From positions 29,102,295 through 29,166,294 of the forward strand of contig NC_091298.1 in the NCBI RefSeq assembly GCF_038502225.1: a stretch of 64,000 bases of DNA, read 5' to 3'. The translations under genes were made by a program, and so were the position numbers. The notes beneath the pieces were generated by a model. The model saw only the letters and a program-made list of their open reading frames with translations, did no database searches and had not been told where the DNA came from. This document shows positions 33,558-42,505 of this stretch, piece after piece. Every line of letters starts with the position of its first letter. The first letter of the stretch is position 1. This DNA comes from Cherax quadricarinatus. Its lineage: Eukaryota; Arthropoda; Malacostraca; Decapoda; Parastacidae.

Positions 33558-34323
33558 CATATACATAAATATGTATAAGCAGAGGTGGTGGCAGCAGTAG
33601 GCCTGAGGAAGTAGTGCTGCCATAACAGGTTGGGTGTCATCACAAATAAGAAGTGTACTTACCAAAAGTGAAGTGTAAATTATAAAAGTAGCAGTATACA
33701 AGTGATAAGTGTGGTAAATGAGGACTCAAAAGGGCAACGAGAAAAGAATAGCTGAAGAAGTCAGCGGCGGAAGGGCGAGGTGCACGAGTCATCGTACAGC
33801 GAGCATCGTACAGCGAGCATCGTACATCAGGCATCTGGATGGACGTCCCCTCTGAGGAGTAACGTACAAATCACCTGTTTGTGGTTGGCGGGAAGTTTTG
33901 AGTGGTGGAGCTGGCCCTACAATCACTGGTAGCTGGCTATCACAAACCCTGCTCCAGAGTGATTATCATACACACAACACCTAGCAGTAGTAGGAAGATA
34001 AAATTTGTAGGAGCAAGGAATAGGCAGGAGGATTAAGTCGTGGCTAATGGGACTACAGCCCTGACAACAGTTTCGAGAGATAATGTTTTAGGACACAAAG
34101 ACAGTACAATCTGAGAAGCAAGTATTGGGTACACATGTAGTAAAAGGTAGTACATAACTGGGTGAAAGAATGACTTGTTAACATACGCTAGTATTATAAT
34201 TATTAGAATTACTCTCAGTGTTAATGGTATCTTATTAGTATTACGGATACACAGAGGTGAATTGTATTTCTGGGACATATAAACAACTGACGTGCTCACA
34301 CACACACGCGCGCACACACATAC

Positions 34324-34379
34324 ACTCGGGGCCAGGAGCTGAGTCTCGACCCCTGAAACCACAACTAGGTGAGTACACA
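34324..34379 (+). mobile_element. Family A 3'-end micro-fragment inside A8
   Basis: About 55 bases: CGGGGCCAGGAGCTGAGTCT through CTAGGTGAGTACACAC. It is flanked on its left by an AC/GC-rich tract (34297-34323) and represents a severely truncated insertion into the 5' UTR of A8. Confidence 0.75.
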
Positions 34380-34930
34380 CAGCTGATCCTTGGAATTTGA
34401 CCGCGTCCCCTCACCCCCCCCACACACCTTTCCCTCCCCCACAGACCTTTCCCCTCCCCCGCTCTTGCCTTCACTCCCTCCTCCCTCCTATGTTTCCCTA
34501 TCCCCCTCCCTCGCGTTTCTCTCTCTCATAGCCTTTTCCCCTCCCCTTCCCCCTACTCTCTCTCTTCTCTCTCCTCTCTCTCCCTCTCTCTCTCTCTCTC
34601 TCTCCCTCACTCCCATAACCCTATCTCTCACCCTCCTCTCTCTCTATAGGCTTCTCTCTCCATCTCTCCATTTCTCTCTCTCATAGCCTTTTCCCTCACC
34701 CTCCTTTCTCCCTCTCTCTCTCTCTCTCTCCCTCTCCCTCTCTTTCTCCCTCTCTCTACCCTTTCTCTCCCCCCTCACATTTCTCTCTCTCTCCCCCTTG
34801 GTCTTATCCCTCACCCCCATACTCTCTCCTCTCTCTCCCTCTTTCTACCCTTTCTCTCTCCTCTCTCTCCCTCTTTCTACCCTTTCTCTCTCCCCCTCGC
34901 ACCCTCTCCCTCCTCTAGCCTTCTGTCTGT

Positions 34931-34972
<42 letters not shown>

Positions 34973-34976
<4 letters not shown>

Positions 34977-36016
34977 GTGGCCCTAGAGGACGGAAAACCA
35001 GAGATCTGGTAGACGAACCAGGGAGGAAAGACTGGGAGTTAGAGCTCCAAAAAAGGGAGGAAGAGTGGGGAAGGAAGATAGTAGAGCTTGGTAAGAAAAT
35101 GGAGGAGCGGATAGCTGAAGAGTGCAGGAAGTGGGAAGTACAGGTCTTAGCAGCAGAAGCTAGGATACAGTGCTTAGAAGAGAAACTGCAAAGCCTGAAA
35201 CAGATTAGAGAGACAAATGACAATTCAGATGTGACATCAGGAAATTCAATGTCAGGTGCAGACAAGGGGACGGTAAGCAACAACGGAGACATGCCGTACA
35301 CGAAGGCCCTATCAGACCCACGTGGGGCCAGGGAAAAGACGAGGAGCACACTAAGATCAAATGACAGGTCCGAAGACAATGAAGGTATGCTATATGCAGA
35401 GATTCTAACAGCCAACTGCAGTAGCAAGGGACAGCTGGTCATGAAAGACAGTTCACTGAGAATAGAAGTTTCAGATATGACAGGGACTGAAGGCAAGAAC
35501 ATGTCAATGGAAGGAAATAAAATGCCTCAGAGGAAGCAGATGGAGACTCAGTGGGAGGAGGAAAGGGCGAGGTCAGTTTTTGTGTACGGGCTCCAAGAAG
35601 CCAAGGGGGACAACTTTGAAGAAATAAAACAGGAGGAGAAAAAAATGATTGAAGGCATCATGAAAACAATAGGTGAGGGCGATATGACCCAGGTGACAAA
35701 TTTTCAGAGAATTGGGTGGTTTGCGAGTGGAAGGATACGGCCTGTCAGAGTAACTTTCAAGGAAGAATCAGTTCGAACCAGGATTCTGCAAGAGAAAGCA
35801 AGACTGAGGGACAAACAGGGGTACCAGAGAGTATACCTCGACCGCGACAGAACACAAGAAGAAAGGACTACACTGAAAGAGAGGGTACAGAGACGCAAGG
35901 AGGAACGAGAGGCAATGACGAAAATGAGCAGGACCCAGACACAGGAGGAAGGGCAAACACACCCCACAGAATCTCCCACCAAAAGACTCCAACCGCGACA
36001 TTCCCAACGCAACTGA
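34973..36016 (+). CDS. Family A ORF1 protein (A8), intact
   Basis: A complete 347-aa ORF. Residues about 15-85 are a charged coiled coil (ELQKREEEWGRKIVELGKKM, ARIQCLEEKLQSLKQ). Residues about 195-275 form the RRM-like region ([27 protein letters not shown]), followed by a C-terminal domain ([17 protein letters not shown]) and a basic tail rich in R, K, E and Q. The role is RNA binding and chaperoning of the LINE transcript. The ATG follows the poly(A) run immediately. The first 130 residues are absent from A5 because of truncation. Confidence 0.8.
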
Positions 36017-39000
36017 GCAACCTATACTACAACCCACTCACTGTTCCCTCTGCCACCAACCCCCATATCAAAAACCTCACCCCAACAGCTGTCCCTTATG
36101 GGCATTCTGACCCCACCCCCATCATCACAAACCCCACCTACACCACAGCCCCATATAGGCCCCCACCAAGGCTCTCGCTCCCCCAACCCCAATATTCTTG
36201 CATGACCACAATGATAGAAAAGAAACTGAAAGTTTGGTACACAAATGCGGATGGAATAATGAATAAACATGAGGAGTGGAACGAAAGAATCAGTGAAAAA
36301 TCCCCAGACATCATAGCAGTCACAGAAACAAAACTCGCTGAGACAATAACAGACACAATCTTCCCAACGGGATATCAGATCCTGAGGAAAGATAGAAGGA
36401 GTAGAGGGGGAGGAGGGGTTGCACTGCTCATAAAACACCGATGAGGATTTGAGGAAATGGAAGGCATGGACATGATTGGAGAAAGAGACTACATTGTAGG
36501 TACAATGTACAGTCTGGAGAACATAAAGTAGTCATTGGAGTGATGTATAACCCACCACAGAACTGCAGGAGGCCAAGAGAGGAGTACGAAGAAAACAACA
36601 GGGTGATGGTGGACACACTGGCTGAGGTGGCAAGAAGAGCTCACTCGAGCAGAGCAAAGTTACTGGTAATGGGCGATTTCAACCACAGGGAGATCGACTG
36701 GGAAAACCTGGAGCCACATGGGGGTCCCGAAACATGGAGAGCCAAGATGATGGATGTGGTACTTGAAAACCTCATGCATCAACATGTCAGGGACACAACC
36801 AGAGAGAGAGGGGAGGATGAGCCAGCAAGACTGGATCTTGTGTTCACCCTGAGCAGTTCAGACATTGAGGACATCACTTACAAGAGGCCCCTTGGAGCTA
36901 GCGATCACGTGGTTCTGAGTTTTGATTATATAGTAGAGTTACAAGTGGAGAAGGTAACAGGAACTGAAGGGGACAGGCCAAACTATAAAAGGGGGGACTA
37001 CACAGGTATGAGAAACTTCCTGCAGGAGGTTCAGTGGGACAGAGAAATGGTAGGAAAATCAGTAAACGAGATGATGGAATATGTGGCAACAAAGTGCAAG
37101 GAGGCAGAGGAAAGTTTTGTTCCCAAGGGAAACAGAAATAATAGGAAGACCAAAACGAGTCCTTGGTTTACCCGAAGGTGTAGGGAGGCAAAAACTAAGT
37201 GCAACAGAGAATGGAAAAGGTACAGGAGGCATAGGACCCAGGAAAACAAGGAGATTAGTAGAAGAGCCAGAAACGAGTATGCACAGATAAGGAGGGAGGC
37301 CCAGCGACAGTATGAAAACGACATAGCATCGAAAGTCAAATCTGACCCGAAACTGCTGTATAGCCACATTAGGAGGAAGTCAACAGTCAAGGACCAGGTG
37401 ATAAGGCTGAGGAAAGAAGGTGGAGAACTCACAAGAAACGATCAAGAGGTATGTGAGGAGCTCAACACGAGATTTAAGGAAGTATTTACAGTAGAGACAG
37501 GAAGGACTCTGGGGGGACAGACCAGATGGGGACACCAGCAAGGAATACACCAACAAGTGTTGGACGACATACATACAGATGAGGAGGAGGTGAAGAAACT
37601 GCTAAGGGACATCGATACCTCAAAGGCAATGGGACCGGACAACATCTCCCCGTGGGTCCTTAGAGAGGGAGCAGATATGTTGTGCGTGCCACTTACCACA
37701 ATCTTCAACACGTCCCTGGAAACTGGGCAACTACCTGAGGTATGGAAGACGGCAAATGTAGTTCCCATTTTTAAAAAAGGAGACAGAAAAGAGGCACTAA
37801 ACTATAGACCTGTGTCATTGACGTGTATAGTATGCAAAATTATGGAGAAGATTATCAGGAGGAGAGTGGTGGAGCACCTGGAACGGAACAAGAGTATAAA
37901 TGCCAACCAGCACGGATTCACGGAAGGCAAATCCTGTGTCACAAACCTTCTGGAGTTTTATGATAAAATAACAGAAGACACGAGAGAGAGGGGTGGGTTG
38001 ATTGCATCTTCTTGGACTGCAAGAAGGCCTTTGACACAGTTCCTCACAAGAGATTAGTGCAGAAGCTAGAGCATCAGGCGCATATAACAGGAAGGGCACT
38101 GCAATGGATCAGAGAATACCTGACAGGGAGGCAACAACGAGTCATGGTACGTAATGATGTATCACAGTGGGCACCTGTGACGAGCGGGGTCCCACAGGGG
38201 TCGGTCCTAGGACCAGTGCTATTTTTGGTATATGTGAACGACATGATGGAAGGGTTAGACTCAGAAGTGTCCCTGTTTGCAGATGATGTGAAGTTAATGA
38301 GGAGAATTAAATCTGATGAGGACCAGGCAGGACTTCAAAGAGACCTGGACAGACTGGACACCTGGTTCAGCAAATGGCTTCTCGAATTTAATCCTGCCAA
38401 ATGCAAAGTCATGAAGATAGGGGAAGGGCACAGAAGACCACAGACAGAGTATAGGCTAGGTGGCCAAAGACTGCAAACCTCACTCAAGGAGAAAGATCTT
38501 GGGGTGAGTATAACACCGAGCATGTCTCCGGAAGCACACATCAATCAGATAACTGCTGCAGCATATGGGCGCCTGGCAAACCTGAGAACAGCATTCCGAT
38601 ACCTTAGTAAGGAATCGTTCAAGACACTGTACACCGTGTATGTCAGGTCCATACTGGAGTATGCAGCACCTGTTTGGAACCCGCACTTGATAAAGCACGT
38701 CAAGAAACTAGAGAAAGTACAAAGGTTTGCCACAAGGTTAGTTCCAGAGCTAAGGGGAATGTCCTATGAAGAAAGGTTAAGGGAAATCGGCCTGACGACA
38801 CTGGAGGACAGGAGGGTCAGGGGAGACATGACAACGACATATAAAATACTGTGTGGAATAGACAAGGTGGACAAAGACAGGATGTTCCAGGGAGGGGACA
38901 CAGAAACAAGAGGCCACAATTGGAAGTTGAAGACACAAATGAGTCAGAGAGATATTAGGAAGTATTTCTTCAGTCATAGAGTTGTAAGGCAGTGGAATAG

Positions 39001-39094
39001 CCTAGAAAATGATGTAGTGGAGGCAGGAACCATACACAGTTTTAAGACGAGGTTTGATAAAGCTCATGCAGCGGGGAGAGAGAGGGCCCAGTAG
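36017..39094 (+). pseudogene. Family A ORF2 (A8): endonuclease-reverse transcriptase, one stop and two frameshifts
   Basis: The first in-frame ATG is near 36202 (MTTMIEKKLKVWYTNADGI). Lesions relative to A5: TGG to TGA near 36443, two extra bases near 36508, and five bases missing near 37978. Endonuclease motifs LTETKL-type (VTETKL) and GDFNHREID, and RT motifs DCKKAFDTVPHKR, GVPQGSVLGPV and FADDVK (about 38275) remain. The stop is at 39092-39094. A5 does not share these lesions, so the two copies were inactivated independently. Confidence 0.85.
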
Positions 39095-39190
39095 CAACCG
39101 GTGAAGAGGCGGGGCCAGGAGCTAAGACTCGAACCCTGCAACCACAAATAGGTGAGTACACTCACACACACACACAACCACAAATAGGTG

Positions 39191-39252
<62 letters not shown>
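39095..39252. repeat. A8 3' UTR, AC tracts and a 20-bp terminal-repeat remnant
   Basis: After the 3' UTR and first AATAGGTGAGTAC unit there is a short AC tract (39158-39174), then AACCACAAATAGGTGAGTAC alone (39175-39194), then a longer AC tract (39195-39252). The isolated 20-base piece is the smallest family-A remnant in the window. Confidence 0.8.
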
Positions 39253-39253
<1 letters not shown>

Positions 39254-39255
<2 letters not shown>

Positions 39256-39546
39256 TTTAGTTTAATATCTTTATTATGCACCCCATACCCATCCTGTGGG
39301 CGGTAGTCAAAAGATTACAAAGGTACATAATGGGTCCAGTGACTGGACCCCAAAGTTATGATAGCTGAACTAGTTACAAAGGTAATGAACTCCAGGTAGA
39401 TCTGGTCACAATCATGGCAAGTTACAGAGGTAATGAATCAGCCTCACTCCTATACATGGTTACAGTCATGAACAAATTACAAAGTAATGAGCCACTGATA
39501 CGTCCACACCTGGTCACAATTGTAATGAGTTATAAATACAAATATT
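39254..39546 (-). mobile_element. Short interspersed repeat F, second minus copy
   Basis: On the minus strand it carries GGACCCATTATGTACCTTTG, CTACCGCCCACAGGATGGG and ends GGGTGCATAATAAAGATATT. Its end abuts the AC tract at 39252. Confidence 0.75.
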
Positions 39547-39721
39547 AAGTGGATCATACACCCACACTAGCGCGCGCGCACACATACACATGTTTAATGA
39601 AAAATAAATATCAGCATGAGCCTGGGTTTCACGAAACCACATCAGTGGTGAAAGTTTGAAGCCGACCAGACGAATCATTCTTCAATTAAGGAATGGATCC
39701 CATCTAGTCTTTTCTTTTTTT

Positions 39722-39755
39722 TTTACTACATCAACACATGTGTTGATGTAGTAAA
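39722..39755. repeat. 34-bp perfect palindrome
   Basis: TTTACTACATCAACACA followed directly by its exact reverse complement, with no spacer. Located about 125 bases outside the left Penelope-like element and after an outlying copy of the TTTGAAGCCGACCAGA module (39640-39700). Confidence 0.9.
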
Positions 39756-39779
39756 TAAAAGTTTGACACTATTGTACAC

Positions 39780-39881
<102 letters not shown>

Positions 39882-39926
39882 AGTAAACATATATATGCAA
39901 AACAACCACTCTGAAAGAATAGAGAA

Positions 39927-39968
39927 ATTCCAAGCGCTTTCGTGACTACTCACATTATCAAGGAACTA
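39927..39968 (-). ncRNA. Candidate hammerhead-ribozyme-like motif, minus copy
   Basis: Reverse complement of 44958-44999 with the same sequence; see that entry for the pairing. Penelope-like elements of many animals are known to carry hammerhead ribozymes in their terminal repeats. Confidence 0.5.
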
Positions 39969-40103
39969 TGAAAGTGAAGCATCCAAGGAAGCTATATAAG
40001 GGGTCCGGCCAGCACCTCACTATCAGATCCCACAACGGTTAAACACGTGACGCGCGGCGAGCCAACTTGGATAGGTCCTTTGCAAAACTCACCCCCAAGC
40101 TAT

Positions 40104-42470
40104 TTATTTGTCCAGTGTATTATTAAATTCTTCCCAAATTCTATTAATTATAAATGGATCTAATTTATATAAACCAAAGGAAATATTCATATTATTGTCA
40201 AAACTGCTTTTTATGAAACAAGATTCAATTATATTCCTGTCGACCATGGACTTGCTTGATACTACTTTCTCAACTTTTTGAAAATCAATTGGATGGTTAA
40301 AATCTCTTACATGAATAAATAGAGCATTGGAATCTTGTCCAGTTCTAATGCTATATTTATGTTGTTTTAATCTTAGTTCGAGATTTTTACCAGTTTGACC
40401 GTAATAAACTTTATCGCAAATTTTACAAGGAATCTTATAGACACATCCATCAGCATTTTGGGGGGAATTCTTAATCAAAAGTTTTTTTACTGTATCAAGA
40501 TTTTTGAATACAACTTTAATATTAAAAGTCTTAAGAAGAGAAGGCATATCAACCAAGTTTTCATGGTAAGGGAGAACCAACATATTTTTAGTTGAATAAG
40601 GCTGGTTGCCCTTTTTTGGATTATAAAAAGTGTTTCTAGCAACTTTAAAAGATTTATCAATTACATTTCTTGGGTATTTTAAATCATTACCTATTTCATA
40701 AATTTTGGATATTTCCTCATCTATGAACTCAGGACTACAAATTCGTAAAGCTCTCAAAAACATTGATGAGAAAACAGACAGTTTGACTCTATCTTGATGC
40801 GAGGAATAATAGTGGACATAGGAACAGTTATTTGTAGGTTTTCTGTAAATTTTAAATTTGAATTCATTATTACCCTTAATAATTAAAACATCTAGAAAAG
40901 GCAATGAGTTATTTTCTTCAAACTCAACAGTAAAGTTTATAGAATGGGCTAAGCTATTTAATTTTCCAAGAAAATGGTGTATATCTACATTTTTGGGCAT
41001 AAGACACAAAATATCATCAACATATCTGAACCATTTAGCTCTATTAGGGAGGATTGTGTTAAGCAACCTTGTTTCAAAAAATTCCATGTATAGGTTACTA
41101 AGAACAGGTGAAAGAGGATTTCCCATTGCCATACCAAACTTCTGAGTGTAAAACTTATCATTAAATACAAATTTTGCATCAACAATGCAAAGTTTAATAA
41201 GTTTAATGATAGTAGGAACTGGCAATGGTAAATCATAGTTAACGAGTTCTTCAGATAAGAAACTTAATAAATCATCAACAGGAACTTTCGTAAACAAGGA
41301 AGTAACATCAAAACTAACCATGTTAAAATCATTTAAGTCAGTCAAGGAGCTTAATTTATCAACCAAGTCTATGTTGTTTTTAACATTAAAGTTAGAAATT
41401 TTGCCAACAATAGGGCTCAAAATATCAACAAGCCATTTGGATAATTTATATGAAACTGACCCTATGGAGCTAATAATTGGTCTGACTGGATTCCCTGGTT
41501 TGTGTGTTTTTATTAGTCCATACATGTAAGGTAAAGATGGATTAGTGGAAGTAAATTGTTTGACTAATTCATCTTTGCCTTTCAGTAGAAGTTTTATTGT
41601 TTTATTGAAATTGCTGTTAACGGTTTCTAGGGGATTTTTCCTAAGTTTAGAATAGGTTTCAGTATCATCTAAGAGATTATTCATTTTTTCTTGGTAATCA
41701 TTTTCTTTCATAATTACTATTGCATTTATTTTGTCTGCTTTAGTAAGGCGCAAATTTTTATTGTTATTAAGTGTATCATAAGACTTAAAGAATCTTTGAG
41801 GGCAATTGGGAATGTTTGGTTTTAACATAGAGCTGTATACCATTCCTTTACTAATATTAATTTCATCAGAGGATAAATCAGAAAATTTTTCAAAGTTACA
41901 AAAGGCTTTTGCAATTTCAACATTATTAAGTTTTTTTGAAGTTGCAAAACTTAGGCCAAAACCTAGAGCAGCAGTTGTATGTTTGTCTAAAATTTCATCT
42001 GATAAGTTAATTACAAAATTGTTATTAGCATGCTTTGTCCAATCACTATTTTCAATTAAAATGTCTAATTTTCTTTGTAGTTTGCTCTTGAGTTCATTAC
42101 AAATTCTTCTGAGTTTATTATAGCAATGATCCAACATACTGTGTTTCCATTCTGATGGAATGGCCTGATTAAAAGAGTATTTTTTGTTTCTCAATATTTT
42201 GAATGCTTCCTTCTCCTGTATTTTAGTTATTTCAATATGTTTCTGAAGAATAATTCTCATAAAATCATCAAAAGGACGATCTCTCATGTCAAGGAGTCTA
42301 TTGGGTAAAAGAGACTTGGGCAGAACTTGTTCATTTAAACAATTTTTTAAAAAATTAAGTCGAATTTTTAACTTGTGGGACTTGATCAGTGCAGAAGAAA
42401 ACTGTGAAACAAAAGATATATGATTAGGAAAGCTTATCGAGAACATTCTGAAGAGTCGTGTGGTATCCAT
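40104..42470 (-). CDS. Penelope-like reverse transcriptase with GIY-YIG endonuclease, intact (788 aa)
   Basis: One open frame starting MDTTRLFRMFSISF. The RT core has FNMVSFDVTSLFTKVPVDDL (D about 387), GMAMGNPLSPVLSNLYM (about 445) and FRYVDDIL (YVDD about 483-486), the arrangement found in Penelope-like elements, which are related to telomerase RT. The C-terminal domain has CVYKIPCKIC (about 676), VYYGQTGKNLELRLKQHK and NIIESCFI: a GIY-YIG nuclease with the Arg and Glu expected for catalysis, and a CxxC pair. Together these copy the element RNA and cut the target. Length and motifs are normal for the class, and no stop or frameshift is visible. Confidence 0.92.
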   Translation of the reverse strand: MDTTRLFRMFSISFPNHISFVSQFSSALIKSHKLKIRLNFLKNCLNEQVLPKSLLPNRLLDMRDRPFDDFMRIILQKHIEITKIQEKEAFKILRNKKYSFNQAIPSEWKHSMLDHCYNKLRRICNELKSKLQRKLDILIENSDWTKHANNNFVINLSDEILDKHTTAALGFGLSFATSKKLNNVEIAKAFCNFEKFSDLSSDEINISKGMVYSSMLKPNIPNCPQRFFKSYDTLNNNKNLRLTKADKINAIVIMKENDYQEKMNNLLDDTETYSKLRKNPLETVNSNFNKTIKLLLKGKDELVKQFTSTNPSLPYMYGLIKTHKPGNPVRPIISSIGSVSYKLSKWLVDILSPIVGKISNFNVKNNIDLVDKLSSLTDLNDFNMVSFDVTSLFTKVPVDDLLSFLSEELVNYDLPLPVPTIIKLIKLCIVDAKFVFNDKFYTQKFGMAMGNPLSPVLSNLYMEFFETRLLNTILPNRAKWFRYVDDILCLMPKNVDIHHFLGKLNSLAHSINFTVEFEENNSLPFLDVLIIKGNNEFKFKIYRKPTNNCSYVHYYSSHQDRVKLSVFSSMFLRALRICSPEFIDEEISKIYEIGNDLKYPRNVIDKSFKVARNTFYNPKKGNQPYSTKNMLVLPYHENLVDMPSLLKTFNIKVVFKNLDTVKKLLIKNSPQNADGCVYKIPCKICDKVYYGQTGKNLELRLKQHKYSIRTGQDSNALFIHVRDFNHPIDFQKVEKVVSSKSMVDRNIIESCFIKSSFDNNMNISFGLYKLDPFIINRIWEEFNNTLDK

Positions 42471-42505
42471 TAATGCAATAAGATCACATTAATGCAATAA
42501 GATCA
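42471..42505. other. Junction of the two Penelope copies
   Basis: The 35 bases contain two tandem copies of TAATGCAATAAGATCA. ATGCAATAAGATCACA is the reverse complement of the 3' end of the plus copy (TGTGATCTTATTGCAT, about 45052-45067). The plus copy begins at 42501, missing the first 16 codons or so of the minus copy. Confidence 0.7.

Larger units (their letters stand above)
33119..34972 (+). promoter_or_regulatory. A8 5' UTR with embedded TA, CT and poly(A) tracts
   Basis: The first 120 bases are similar to the start of A3. A direct repeat of AGCATCGTACA-type units lies at 33792-33832. A (TA)n tract is at 33476-33553. A family-A micro-fragment (34324-34379) sits in a small AC-rich site. 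34391-34934 is almost pure C/T, and 34935-34972 is a run of about 38 A directly before the ORF1 ATG. No promoter motif was identified. Confidence 0.55.
33119..39155 (+). mobile_element. Family A LINE copy A8, full length
   Basis: About 6.0 kb with long 5' UTR, intact ORF1, broken ORF2 and the family-A 3' UTR ending AATAGGTGAGTAC. It belongs to the A5/A8 subfamily, whose ORF1 begins MGGPRGRKTRD rather than MGCQRATRK. Confidence 0.75.

Noticed and set aside
34391..34934. A separate C/T-rich microsatellite unrelated to the LINE
   Set aside because: A3 and A9 carry a C-rich 5' UTR in the same place before ORF1, so it is better treated as expanded A8 5' UTR, though the expansion itself is simple repeat.
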